A stretch of 64,000 bases of DNA from Actinospineispora acaciae DSM 45401 (GTDB lineage: Bacteria > Actinomycetota > Actinomycetes > Mycobacteriales > Pseudonocardiaceae), in assembly GCF_000620785.1 (NCBI RefSeq), contig NZ_JIAI01000014.1, positions 62,001 through 126,000 on the forward strand, written 5' to 3'. Within the stretch, counting starts at the first letter, position 1; each line of letters opens with the position of its first letter. The translations under genes and the position numbers were made by a program. Of this stretch, positions 9,308 through 17,533 are shown one piece after another. The notes under the pieces are model-generated. The model worked only from the letters and a program-made list of their open reading frames with translations. It was not told the origin of the DNA and did no database searches.

Positions 9308-10141
9308 ATGACGGCGCTGCGTGATCGGTCCACCACGGCGCGTACCGTCGATCGGGCGCTCGCCCAGCTCACCGGCGCGCTCAAGCACGGCGGTTTCGGC
9401 ACCAGCGCGACCACCGAACGCCGCGGCCGCCGCCGACGCCGTACCACCGAGATCGACCACGTCGACCTGAAGGTCAGCGCCGAGCGCCAGCGCATCGCCG
9501 GCGCGCTGCACGACGACGTCAGCCAACTGCTGTTCGCGATGGCCGCCAGAGCCCGCCGCGCCCACGACCTGCACCCCGACGACCCCGCCGAGCTGCGCGA
9601 GGCCCTCAGGCTCATCGCCGAGCAGCTCCAGGAGGCACAACAGCGGGTGCGCGGCGTGATCAGCGCGTGCGGCCCGACATCGGCGTCGGACACCGTCCCC
9701 ACCGCCGCGCAGCGCGACCTCGACGACTTCACCGACCGGACCGGGGTGAGCGCGGACCTGCTGGTGCGCGGCCGCCCGGTGCACCTCGCGCCTCCGGTGG
9801 AACGCGTCGCACTGAGCTGCCTGCGCCAGGCCCTGTTCAACATCGAGCGACACGCGCACGCGGGCCTGGTGGTCGTCACGCTGGACTACCAGCCCGACCG
9901 GCTGGCCATGATCGTCCAGGACGACGGCCGAGGCCTCCCTGACGGGTTCGAGCCGCGCGCGGTGCCCGCCGACGGCCACCACTGGGGGTTCACCTCCATG
10001 GCCGAACAGGTCGAACGCCTCGGCGGGTCCGTGCTCCTGCGCCGCGCCCCGGACAGCGACGTCGACAGCGACATGGCCGGCGACATGGCCGGAGGCACCC
10101 AACTGCGGGTCGAGCTGCCCCGGCCGGCCGAGGCGCGATGA
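9308..10141 (+). CDS. soluble sensor histidine kinase, NarL/DesK class
   Basis: A 277-residue kinase with no transmembrane segment. The N-terminal 50 residues are unassigned and carry an arginine cluster (RRGRRRRR). The HisKA_3 dimerisation helix holds the phospho-acceptor His68 in ERQRIAGALHDDVSQLLF. An HATPase domain follows, with the N-box LFNIERHAHA and DDGRGLPDG. Near the C-terminus a short DSDVDSDMAGDMAGG repeat is an odd insertion. Its stop overlaps the start of the response regulator (ATGA), so the two are a cognate pair. The signal is unknown; without membrane helices it should sense something cytoplasmic or depend on a partner. Confidence 0.88.
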   Translation: MTALRDRSTTARTVDRALAQLTGALKHGGFGTSATTERRGRRRRRTTEIDHVDLKVSAERQRIAGALHDDVSQLLFAMAARARRAHDLHPDDPAELREALRLIAEQLQEAQQRVRGVISACGPTSASDTVPTAAQRDLDDFTDRTGVSADLLVRGRPVHLAPPVERVALSCLRQALFNIERHAHAGLVVVTLDYQPDRLAMIVQDDGRGLPDGFEPRAVPADGHHWGFTSMAEQVERLGGSVLLRRAPDSDVDSDMAGDMAGGTQLRVELPRPAEAR

Positions 10142-10770
10142 CCGAACGGCGGATCCTGGTGGTCGACGACCACCCCGTGGTGCTGGACGGGGTGCGCAAC
10201 CTGCTGGCCGGGCATCCGGACCTGCGGGTGGTCGGAGAGGCCGACGAGCCGGGAGCCGCCGTCCGGCTGGCCCGCGAGCTGCGCCCGGACGCGGTGATCC
10301 TGGACCTGCGGATGGGCGGGCGGTTCAGCCCGGAGACCTCCGCCTCGGTGAAGGCCGCCGCGCCGGGCTGCAAGGTGCTCATCCACACCTCCTCGGAGGA
10401 GAACGAACCCGTGCTGGCCGCGCTGCGGGCCGGCGCGGACGGCGCCGTGTTCAAGGACGGCCGCGACCTGGTGACCGCGCTGCGCACGCTGCTCGACACC
10501 GGCGAGGGCTACCTGGACCCCCGGTTACGCGGCGAGCGCGCGGCGGCAAGGGGCGGCGAGCCCGGCCGGCCGGTGGTCGATCCGCTGTCCCCCCGGGAGT
10601 ACGACGTGCTGTGCGCGCTCGCGCTCGGCCGGTCCACCCGGGAGATCGCCCAGGAGCTGTTCCTGACCGAGAGCACCGTGCGGGGCTACACCAAGGCCCT
10701 GCTCACCAAGCTCGGCGTGCGCAGCCGGATCGAGGCGCTCGCGGTCGCCCGGCGAGCCCAGCTGATCTGA
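10138..10770 (+). CDS. LuxR/NarL-family response regulator
   Basis: A 210-residue response regulator. The receiver domain (residues 1-120) has the acidic pocket D10-D11 (VVDDHPVVLDG), the phospho-acceptor Asp56 (AVILDLRMG) and a lysine in AVFKDGRD. The LuxR helix-turn-helix at about residues 148-208 contains LSPREYDVLCALALGRSTREIA and the recognition helix ESTVRGYTKALLTKL. It overlaps the kinase gene by four bases and should be its output. Target genes are not evident nearby. Confidence 0.92.
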   Translation: MTERRILVVDDHPVVLDGVRNLLAGHPDLRVVGEADEPGAAVRLARELRPDAVILDLRMGGRFSPETSASVKAAAPGCKVLIHTSSEENEPVLAALRAGADGAVFKDGRDLVTALRTLLDTGEGYLDPRLRGERAAARGGEPGRPVVDPLSPREYDVLCALALGRSTREIAQELFLTESTVRGYTKALLTKLGVRSRIEALAVARRAQLI

Positions 10771-10938
10771 CCCGCGACGACCGCCGCTCACCTACCCGGG
10801 TGATCTTCATCCGGCCGACGGCGTGTCCGTGTCCGACGCCCATCCGCTCGGCCGTCCCCACGGCGATGCCGCCAACTCGTGACACTTCGCGGACGGCCGT
10901 GCACGCAGCGCTACCACCGACCCCCTTGTTCAGTGTTT

Positions 10939-10969
10939 TTTACACAACGATCGGGCGACCCCGTACCCT
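10939..10969 (+). promoter_or_regulatory. candidate tRNA promoter
   Basis: TTTACA at 10939-10944 and TACCCT at 10964-10969 are separated by 19 bases and end ten bases before the tRNA. The spacing is slightly long, so this is tentative. Confidence 0.35.
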
Positions 10970-10978
10970 CTACGGCTA

Positions 10979-11052
10979 GCCCCCGTAGCCCAATCGGCAG
11001 AGGCAAGCCCCTTAAAAGGGCCGCAGTGTGGGTTCGACTCCCACCGGGGGCA
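10979..11052 (+). tRNA. tRNA with UAA anticodon, Leu-like but with short variable loop
   Basis: The cloverleaf is clear. The acceptor stem GCCCCCG pairs perfectly with CGGGGGC at the 3' end, with discriminator A. The T-arm GTGGG-TTCGACT-CCCAC is perfect. The anticodon stem has four pairs plus an A-C mismatch, with loop CTTAAAA (11011-11017), giving anticodon UAA. The D-arm is Leu-like: a 3-bp stem GCC/GGC and a long loop with GG. However, the variable region is only five bases (GCAGT), while bacterial tRNA-Leu normally carries a long variable arm. CCA is not encoded. UAA would read UUA, the rarest leucine codon in high-GC genomes. It may be a specialised tRNA, or one charged with another amino acid. 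Confidence 0.75.
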
Positions 11053-11066
11053 CCCGAGAGTCGCCT

Positions 11067-11082
11067 GTAAAGGCGCCTTTAC
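11067..11082. terminator. 16-bp perfect palindrome after the tRNA
   Basis: GTAAAGGCGCCTTTAC is perfectly self-complementary and lies 14 bases after the tRNA. It could help end the tRNA transcript or be a protein-binding site. There is no loop, so a hairpin would need to open at the centre. Confidence 0.35.
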
Positions 11083-11856
11083 CTGCGCAGACACAACGAG
11101 TTATTGATCTTGTCGCAACACTCGGGGCGGGGTTAGCCACGTCACCGGACCCGGCCGAATAGCGCCTCCGGCATGTGAGCATCACCACTATTGCCGGGTA
11201 TCCGCGCCGGCTCCGCCCATCCCCGATCCCGATCATCAGATCCGACACGCCGCGACACGCCGAACCCGTCCAACATTCCGGCCAGAGCGTGCCGACCGCC
11301 CGGTCCCCGCCTCGCCCGGGCCGGCAGACGGCTCGGTGACCCCGGTGGCCGACTCCCCGGACACCCCCTCGACAGCCGCGTCCCACGAGCCGAGCAGGAG
11401 CCCGAACCAATACCGCACAAAGCCATTCAACAGCGACAATCAGGCACGTAACGCCACCATTCGAAACCGGCCACTCAACAGCTTGATATCCGAGGTCACG
11501 GCCACATCACGGCCACCGCGCCGGACCCCGAACCGGCCACCCAGACAATTGTGAAACCTCGAATGCGACCGATCGCGACACGCCACCGAAAAGGCCGCTC
11601 AGAATGGGTTGACCACCCGTCCGCGCCGATCACGCAGACCCACCGGCGCACACCGTGCTCACTCGATCGAGCTACCCGGACCGACCGGCCCGCACCCGAC
11701 CCCACCGCGCCCGCCCGCACGCCCCTGGCCGCGCCGAACCGCCCCCTGAACACGCCGCGCGGCCCGGCCAGGACGTGGGTATAGTCACCGCGTCATTCGC
11801 CGCGCCGTCGCCGCGCAACCGCTTCGTGGGACACGTCAGGGACTAGGGGTATCACC
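11083..11856. other. 774-base region without a convincing gene
   Basis: Frames on both strands translate to Arg/Pro/Thr-rich sequence without ribosome sites or domain-like order. Parts are less GC-rich than the flanks (for example 11400-11560). TATAGT at 11780-11785 is a good -10 for the secreted protein at 11857, leaving a leader of about 65 bases. I see no integrase or second copy of the tRNA 3' end in the window. The region could be remnant DNA downstream of a tRNA, or could hold a non-coding RNA. Confidence 0.5.
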
Positions 11857-12183
11857 ATGCGTAGTGGCGTGAGGTTCGCAGCCCTCCTCGGTACCGTGGC
11901 GGCCGCCGGGGCGATAGCGGTGTTCGCACCGCACCCGAGCGCCTACGCCGCGACCGGGAGCTTCACCTACACCGCGGGTGACGGAAAGGTCCGGACCAGC
12001 TCCAGCCCGCCGTCCGGGAAATGCGTCCCGCTGGTCGGCAGCGGCCCGGTCAAGAACATGACCGACGCCCGGCTGGAGCTGTACGACACGCCCGCCTGCG
12101 AGCGCAAGAACCGGATCGCGAAGGTCGACTCGATGGGCACCGGCCAGGTCGGCGCGTTCCAGGCCGCCTACTGGGACGGCTGA
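11857..12183 (+). CDS. small secreted protein of unknown function
   Basis: A 108-residue protein with a clear signal peptide: basic start MRSGVR, hydrophobic stretch AALLGTVAAAGAIAVFA, and likely cleavage after SAYA (about residue 31). The mature part is about 76 residues with two cysteines (GKCVPL and PACERK) that could form one disulfide. The sequence TGSFTYTAGDGK and the conserved-looking ARLELYDTPAC suggest a compact beta protein. It resembles other small exported actinobacterial proteins, but I cannot assign a family. A -10 TATAGT lies 72 bases upstream. Confidence 0.65.
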   Translation: MRSGVRFAALLGTVAAAGAIAVFAPHPSAYAATGSFTYTAGDGKVRTSSSPPSGKCVPLVGSGPVKNMTDARLELYDTPACERKNRIAKVDSMGTGQVGAFQAAYWDG

Positions 12184-12369
12184 GCACCGGCCGAGCCCGG
12201 CGCACCGCCACCGCCGCCCACCGAACGGGTGGCGCACCCCGCGGTTTTCTCAAGTCTCTCTCAAGCAATCTGGACGCCCCCGTCCGCGGCTGCTTAAACT
12301 CCGCGCCCAGCTGATTTATCCATTTCAGCGATTTTGAGCGCAACCATGCGCCCGTCAAGGGGGACGACG

Positions 12370-13827
12370 GTGGCCAGACCCGAGATTGAGGCCGAGGATT
12401 CTGCGCAGTACGAGTCGCGTACTGATATAGCAGTGTTCGAGGATCAGGGTTACAAGAAGGAGCTCGGCAACCGCCAGGTCCAGATGATCGCGATCGGCGG
12501 TGCGATCGGCAGCGGGTTGTTCCTGGGCGCCGGCGGCCGGCTGCACTCGGCCGGGCCGGCGTTGATGCTGGTCTACGCGGTGGCCGGGGCGTTCGCGTTC
12601 CTGGTGGTGCGGGCCATGGGCGAGATGGTGATGCACCGGCCGACGTCCGGCTCGTTCGTCTCCTACAGCCGGGAGTTCATCGGCGAGCGCTCCGCCTACT
12701 TCGCCGGCTGGATGTATTTCCTGAACTGGGCCTGCAGCGGAATGGGTGACGTCACGGCGGCGGCCGTCTACGTCAAGTTCTTCTTTCCGAACCTCGACCA
12801 GTGGATCCCGGCGCTGATCGCGCTCGGCGTGGTGCTCGCGGTCAACCTGGCCTCGGTGAAGATATTCGGCGAGCTGGAGTTCTGGTTCGCGCTCATCAAG
12901 GTGGCCACCCTGGTGGCGTTCATGGTGATCGCCATCGTGGTGCTGATCAGCCGCCGGGAGGTCGCCCCCGGCTTCGAGACCGGGCCGCAGATGATCTTCG
13001 AGCACGGCGGGTTCTTCCCGTTCGGGCTGCTCGCGGTGCTGATGATCCTGCAGGGCGTGGTGTTCGCCTACGCCGGCGTGGAGATGGTCGGCGTGGCGGC
13101 CGGCGAGACCGACAACCCGCGCAAGGTCATCCCGAAGGCCGTCAACTCGGTGGGCTGGCGGATCGCGGTGTTCTACGTCGGCTCGGTGCTGCTGCTGGTC
13201 ATGCTGCTGCCCTCGGCGATGTACTCCTCGGCCGGCAGCCCGTTCGTCACCGTGCTGTCCAAGCTGGGCATCCCGGCGGCGGCCGGGATCATGAACATCG
13301 TGGTGCTCACCGCGGCGCTCTCGTCGGTGAACTCCGGGCTCTACACCACCGGCCGGGTGCTGCGCTCGCTGGCGTTCAACGGCTCGGCCCCGATGTTCCT
13401 CGGCAGGATGAGCACACACGGCGTGCCGTACGCCGGCGTGCTGCTCACCGGGTTCATCTACCTGGTCGGGGTGTTCCTCAACCTGCTGCTGCCGCACGAG
13501 GCGTTCGAGATCACCACCGAGTTCTCCGCCGTCGGCATCATCGGCATGTGGTCGATGATCATGATCGCGCACCTGGCCATGCTCAGGGCCGCCAAGCGCG
13601 GCTTCGTCGAGCGGCCGGCGTTCCGGCTGCCGGGCGCGCCGTTCACGAACTACCTCACGCTCGGGTTCCTGCTCGTGGTGCTGGCCATGACCTGGTTCAA
13701 CGGCGAGACCGGCAAGATCGTCGTCTCCGGCATCCCGGTGATCGTCGTGCTGCTCGTGGTCGGCTGGTTCGCCGCCCGCAAGCGGGTGCACGAGATCCGC
13801 AAGCACGGCGCGGCGCACCATCATTAG
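12370..13827 (+). CDS. amino acid permease, AAT/APC superfamily
   Basis: A 485-residue transporter with about twelve membrane helices. Helix 1 carries the family motif GGAIGSGLFLGAGGRL and helix 3 begins near PTSGSFVSYSREF. Residues such as MGEMVMHRP and FAYAGVEMVGVAAGET fit the AnsP/GabP/CycA group, which imports neutral or polar amino acids by proton symport. The substrate cannot be set from sequence. AAGGGGG ahead of the GTG at 12370 favours that start over the ATG at 12346. The C-terminus ends in a histidine run. Its stop overlaps the stop of a convergent MarR gene by four bases. Confidence 0.88.
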   Translation: MARPEIEAEDSAQYESRTDIAVFEDQGYKKELGNRQVQMIAIGGAIGSGLFLGAGGRLHSAGPALMLVYAVAGAFAFLVVRAMGEMVMHRPTSGSFVSYSREFIGERSAYFAGWMYFLNWACSGMGDVTAAAVYVKFFFPNLDQWIPALIALGVVLAVNLASVKIFGELEFWFALIKVATLVAFMVIAIVVLISRREVAPGFETGPQMIFEHGGFFPFGLLAVLMILQGVVFAYAGVEMVGVAAGETDNPRKVIPKAVNSVGWRIAVFYVGSVLLLVMLLPSAMYSSAGSPFVTVLSKLGIPAAAGIMNIVVLTAALSSVNSGLYTTGRVLRSLAFNGSAPMFLGRMSTHGVPYAGVLLTGFIYLVGVFLNLLLPHEAFEITTEFSAVGIIGMWSMIMIAHLAMLRAAKRGFVERPAFRLPGAPFTNYLTLGFLLVVLAMTWFNGETGKIVVSGIPVIVVLLVVGWFAARKRVHEIRKHGAAHHH

Positions 13828-14339
13828 TCGGGCGTGAGCGCCTCCCAGCTCTCGGACAGGGCCGTCAGCTCGCGCAACAGGGCGTCCTGGCGGTCGGGCC
13901 GGTAGCCGCTCATCAGCATGGTCTCGAGCTCGTGGACCCGCTGGCCGGCGGTGCGCAGCGTGGTGGCGCCGGCCTCGGTCAGGTAGAGCAGGCGCTTGCG
14001 GCCGTCCTCGGGCGGCGTCTCGCGGGTGATCAGCCGCCGGTCCTCCAGGCGGCGCACGATGCTGGCCATGGTGGAGCGGTCCAGCGCCACCGCCCTGGCC
14101 AGCGAGCCCTGCTCGGCGCCGGGATAGGCGTTCACGGCGGTCAGCACCGCGAACTGCGGGCCGGTGAGCGTGGCGTCCACCAGCCGCACCCAGGCGGCCA
14201 GGTACGCCTGGTGCAACCGCCGAACCACGTAGCCAGGTGCGGCCAGCAGCTCGGGGGGAGCAGGGAGTTCACCGGGACCGTCCGGCTGTAAGGCACCACC
14301 CACCTGACAACTCAACCACGCCCGGCAAATCGCTGGCAC
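13824..14339 (-). CDS. MarR-family transcriptional regulator
   Basis: Up to 171 residues, with the winged helix at about residues 60-125: LTGPQFAVLTAVNAYPGAEQ, then ALDRSTMASIVRRLEDRRLI and the wing ETPPEDGRKRLLYLTEAG. The first 25-30 residues are not conserved in type, and a GTG at 14303 may be the true start; neither start has a strong ribosome site. It is convergent with the permease, sharing overlapping stop codons, and divergent from the beta-helix lipoprotein gene, whose promoter it may control. Confidence 0.85.
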   Translation of the reverse strand: MPAICRAWLSCQVGGALQPDGPGELPAPPELLAAPGYVVRRLHQAYLAAWVRLVDATLTGPQFAVLTAVNAYPGAEQGSLARAVALDRSTMASIVRRLEDRRLITRETPPEDGRKRLLYLTEAGATTLRTAGQRVHELETMLMSGYRPDRQDALLRELTALSESWEALTPD

Positions 14340-14485
14340 ACCACGCCCCGAGTCTGGTACCGGGATGGGCGTCCACCGACCGTTTATCAGCCACTCTCAG
14401 TATCCAACTACGCTCACGCTCCGTACTTCAGTAGCCTCCGCCCGGAGGCCCGCCGTGTATCGGCTGATGGATTTCGGAGACCGCA

Positions 14486-15466
14486 TTGAGCCAGCTGAAC
14501 CGGCGCGGAGTCGTTGCCGTCTGTGTCACCGTCCTCGCCGCCGTGATCGCCGGGTGTAGCGCCCCGGCCCCCATCGTGAAGCCGCCGCCCGCGTCGCAGA
14601 GCCCGGTGCCCACCACCTCCCCCGACAACCGGGGCGCGATCCGCCCACTGGCCAGGCCCACCGGCTGCACCAGCACCGCGCTGGACGCCAACTCCATGAC
14701 CCAGGCCGTGTCCGCCGCCCGCCCCGGCAGCAAGATCTGCGTGTTCGGCGACATGGGCAGCACCCGCCTGACCGTCGACCAGTCCGGCAGCGCGCAGGCC
14801 CCGATCCAGGTCGTCGGCGACGGCACGACGTCGGTCAAAGGCATCACCGTGAAGGCCGACTACGTGACGATCTCCGGCCTCAACTCGATGAACGCGGAGG
14901 CGCCCGGCATCGAGCTGACCGGCCGGCACCTGACGGTGGAGAACTCCACCTCGATCAGCCCGCGCCAGGAGGACGGCGACGCCCTGCGGTTCTGGGGCAG
15001 CGACATCACCATCAAACACAACACCATGCGCAACACCCGCAACATCCGCGCGCACGCGGACTGCATGCAGACCTTCGCCACCGACGGCGACCACCCGGCC
15101 AGCCAGCGGGTCGTCATCGACAGCAACCGCTGCGAGGACATCGACAACACCTGCCTGATCGCCGAGGGCCCGAACAGCCTGGCCGGCGACGGCAGCGGCG
15201 TCGGCGCGACCGCCGACATCAGGTTCGTCAACAACTACTGCGACAACCGAGCGGCCCAGGCCCTGCAGATCGACGACGTGCAGAACGTCGTGTTCAGCAA
15301 CAACGAGATCGCCGGCCCCATCCATCACGCGCTGGCCCTGCAGAACAAGAGCACCGGCGCGAAGGTCAGCGGAAACAAGCTGAGGCCGAGCATCAAGTTC
15401 GAGGTCGGCATCGACGGCTCCTCGCGGCCCGGCTACAAGGGCCCGGACCCCGGCGGAAGCCCGTGA
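14486..15466 (+). CDS. secreted lipoprotein with right-handed beta-helix fold
   Basis: A 326-residue exported protein. The lipobox VIAGC places the lipidated Cys at about residue 24. A proline- and serine-rich linker (to about residue 55) connects to repeated beta-strand turns of the pectate-lyase type: VTISGLNSMNA, LTVENSTSIS, ITIKHNTMRN, VVIDSNRCED, IRFVNNYCDN and VVFSNNEIAG. This spacing of about 20-25 residues marks a parallel beta-helix. Six cysteines probably brace it. Related proteins bind or cleave polysaccharides, but I see no firm catalytic set. The TTG start is preceded by CGGAGA. Confidence 0.75.
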   Translation: MSQLNRRGVVAVCVTVLAAVIAGCSAPAPIVKPPPASQSPVPTTSPDNRGAIRPLARPTGCTSTALDANSMTQAVSAARPGSKICVFGDMGSTRLTVDQSGSAQAPIQVVGDGTTSVKGITVKADYVTISGLNSMNAEAPGIELTGRHLTVENSTSISPRQEDGDALRFWGSDITIKHNTMRNTRNIRAHADCMQTFATDGDHPASQRVVIDSNRCEDIDNTCLIAEGPNSLAGDGSGVGATADIRFVNNYCDNRAAQALQIDDVQNVVFSNNEIAGPIHHALALQNKSTGAKVSGNKLRPSIKFEVGIDGSSRPGYKGPDPGGSP

Positions 15467-15473
15467 CCCCGGC

Positions 15474-16370
15474 TCACGCCGAGGCGCGGCCGGCGGCGGG
15501 GCTGGCGTGTTCGGTGAGGGCGGTCAGGAAGGCGGCGGCGAGCGGATCCGCGCCACCTCGGGTGTAGCCGGCCAGCACGCGCGTGATCGGCGGGTCCGTC
15601 CAGCGCAGCGCGCCGTCGAAGCGGGCGGGGATGACGTTCGACGGGGTCAGGGTGGGGCCCAGGCCGGCGGCCGCGAGCACCGGCGCGGTGGCGGTCTGTT
15701 CGGTGCGTACGGCGGCGCGCGGGGTGAAGCCGGCGGCCGCGCAGGCCCTGTCCAGCAGCTCGGCGAGGCCGTGACCTGGCGCGTAGTGCACCCAGCCCCG
15801 GTCGGCCAGCTCCCGTAGGTTCACCCGGGAACCGTTCGCGCATATCGGATCGTCCGGGGGCAGCACCAGCACGAACTCCTCGGTGCCGATCTCCCGGACG
15901 GTGCCGTCCCACTCCGGCGGCACCGGCCCGACCGCGACGTCCGCCCGGCCCGCGTCCATGGCCTCCCGCAGCTCGTCGGCATGCCGGAACTCCAGCAGCC
16001 GCACGTGCACGTCCGGATGCGCCCGCCGCCACGCCCGCAGCACCGGCGGCAGCACGCCAAGGCTCACCGAGTAGATGGTGGCCACGTCCAGCTCGCCGCA
16101 CTCCAGCCCGCCGGCCCGCCGCGCCGCCTGCCCGGCCCGCCCGGCGTCCGCGAGCGCGGCCCGAGCGTGCGGCAGCATCGCCCGCCCCATCGCCGTCGGC
16201 CGCACGGCCCTGGGCAGCCGCTCCAACAGCGGCCCTCCCACCCGCCGCTCCAGCGCCCGCACCTGGTGCGACAGCGCGGGCTGACTGACGTGCAACAACG
16301 CCGCCGCCTTCGTGAACGACCCGGTGTCGACCACGGTGACCAGGTACTCCAGCTGCCGCAGGTTGAGCAT
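15474..16370 (-). CDS. LysR-family transcriptional regulator
   Basis: A 298-residue LysR protein. The helix-turn-helix at residues 1-60 reads MLNLRQLEYLVTVVDTGSFT, then LLHVSQPALSHQVRALE. The effector domain begins near ELDVATIYSVSLGVLPPVL. It is divergent from the SDR gene with only about 70 bases between, so it probably regulates that gene. The ATG at 16370 is preferred over the GTG two codons upstream. The closing stretch ASPAAGRAS is low-complexity. No effector can be inferred. Confidence 0.88.
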   Translation of the reverse strand: MLNLRQLEYLVTVVDTGSFTKAAALLHVSQPALSHQVRALERRVGGPLLERLPRAVRPTAMGRAMLPHARAALADAGRAGQAARRAGGLECGELDVATIYSVSLGVLPPVLRAWRRAHPDVHVRLLEFRHADELREAMDAGRADVAVGPVPPEWDGTVREIGTEEFVLVLPPDDPICANGSRVNLRELADRGWVHYAPGHGLAELLDRACAAAGFTPRAAVRTEQTATAPVLAAAGLGPTLTPSNVIPARFDGALRWTDPPITRVLAGYTRGGADPLAAAFLTALTEHASPAAGRASA

Positions 16371-16441
16371 GCACACAATCTATGCCTGCGAGCACATCCA
16401 TGCATTGGACTTCTCATGGGGGCGCGCGGATGCTCGAAAAC

Positions 16442-17488
16442 ATGAGCAATGAGAACGTCGCGGTGGTCGTCGGCGCGCAGGGCGTGATCGGCCGCACCCT
16501 GGTCGACCACCTGTCGAGCCTGGACGGCTGGCGGGTGGTGGGCCTGTCCCGGCGGGGCGCGGAGCCCACCGACCGGGTCCAGCACCTGAGCGTCGACCTG
16601 CTGGACCGTGCCGCGAGCAAGGCCACGCTGAGCGAGCTGAAAGACGCCACGCACATCTTCTACGCCGCCTACCAGGACCGTCCGAGCTGGTCCGAGCTGG
16701 TCGAACCGAACGTCAACATGCTGGTCAACGCCGTGGACGGCATCGAGGCCGCCGCGCCGGGGCTGCGCCACGTGAGCCTGATGCAGGGCTACAAGGTGTA
16801 CGGCGCGCACCTCGGCCCGTTCAAGACGCCCGCGCGCGAGTCCGACCCCGGCCACCTGCCGCCGGAGTTCAACATCAGCCAGCAGGACTTCCTGGAGCAG
16901 CGCTCCGGCTCGTGGACCTGGTCGGCGCTGCGGCCGTCGGTGGTGTGCGGGTTCGGGCTGGGCAACCCGATGAACCTGGCCATGGTGATCGCGGTGTACG
17001 CCTCGATCAGCAAGGAGCTGGGCGTGCCGCTGCGCTTCCCCGGCAAGCCGGGCGCCTACGACGCGCTGTTGGAGATGACCGACGCCGGGTTGCTCGCGCA
17101 CGCCGCGGTCTGGGCGGCCACCGCACCCTCCGCCGCGAACCAGGCGTTCAACATCAACAATGGCGACCTGTTCCGCTGGTCGGAGATGTGGCCGAAGATC
17201 GGCGACTGGTTCGGGCTCCCGGTGGCCCCGCCGCTGCCCATGAGCCTGACCGAGGTGATGGCCGACAAGGAGCCGCTCTGGCAGCGCATGTCCGAGCGCC
17301 ACGACCTCAAGTACGGCTACCGCGAGGTCTCGTCCTGGCCGTTCGGGGACGCGGTGTTCGGCTGGGACTACGACGTGATCGCCGACGGCTCCAAGGCCCG
17401 CCGCTTCGGCTTCCACGAGTTCGTCGACACCGAGCGGATGTTCTACGACATCTTCGACGAGTTCCGCCGCCGCAAGGTCATCCCGTGA
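16442..17488 (+). CDS. SDR-family NAD(P)-dependent reductase, PRISE-like
   Basis: A 348-residue atypical short-chain dehydrogenase. The N-terminal Rossmann motif is VVVGAQGVIGRTL (residues 8-20). The active-site region LMQGYKVYGAHLG has the Tyr-containing arrangement of the progesterone 5-beta-reductase/iridoid synthase (PRISE) group, which reduces conjugated enones. NINNGDLFRWSEMWP, shared by this group, is also present. The physiological substrate is unknown. ATG codons at 16430 and 16442 are both usable; the second starts directly before the Rossmann strand. A divergent LysR gene lies just upstream. Confidence 0.8.
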   Translation: MSNENVAVVVGAQGVIGRTLVDHLSSLDGWRVVGLSRRGAEPTDRVQHLSVDLLDRAASKATLSELKDATHIFYAAYQDRPSWSELVEPNVNMLVNAVDGIEAAAPGLRHVSLMQGYKVYGAHLGPFKTPARESDPGHLPPEFNISQQDFLEQRSGSWTWSALRPSVVCGFGLGNPMNLAMVIAVYASISKELGVPLRFPGKPGAYDALLEMTDAGLLAHAAVWAATAPSAANQAFNINNGDLFRWSEMWPKIGDWFGLPVAPPLPMSLTEVMADKEPLWQRMSERHDLKYGYREVSSWPFGDAVFGWDYDVIADGSKARRFGFHEFVDTERMFYDIFDEFRRRKVIP

Positions 17489-17489
17489 C

Positions 17490-17533
17490 CCGTGAGTGGC
17501 TAGGGCCGCTATGGCGGCCCTAGCCACTCACGG
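17490..17533. terminator. 20-bp-stem hairpin, family copy 1
   Basis: A perfect 20-bp inverted repeat (17490-17509 with 17514-17533) has a TATG loop and arms containing CGTGAGTGGCTAG. It sits between the SDR stop and the espG stop and encodes the last codons and stop of espG. It shares its outer arm sequence with the hairpin at 49851-49900. It should act as a bidirectional terminator. Confidence 0.8.

Noticed and set aside
12355-13824. A 489-codon frame antisense to the amino acid permease
   Set aside because: It has no domain-like sequence and is a His/Arg/Glu-rich mirror of the permease codons.
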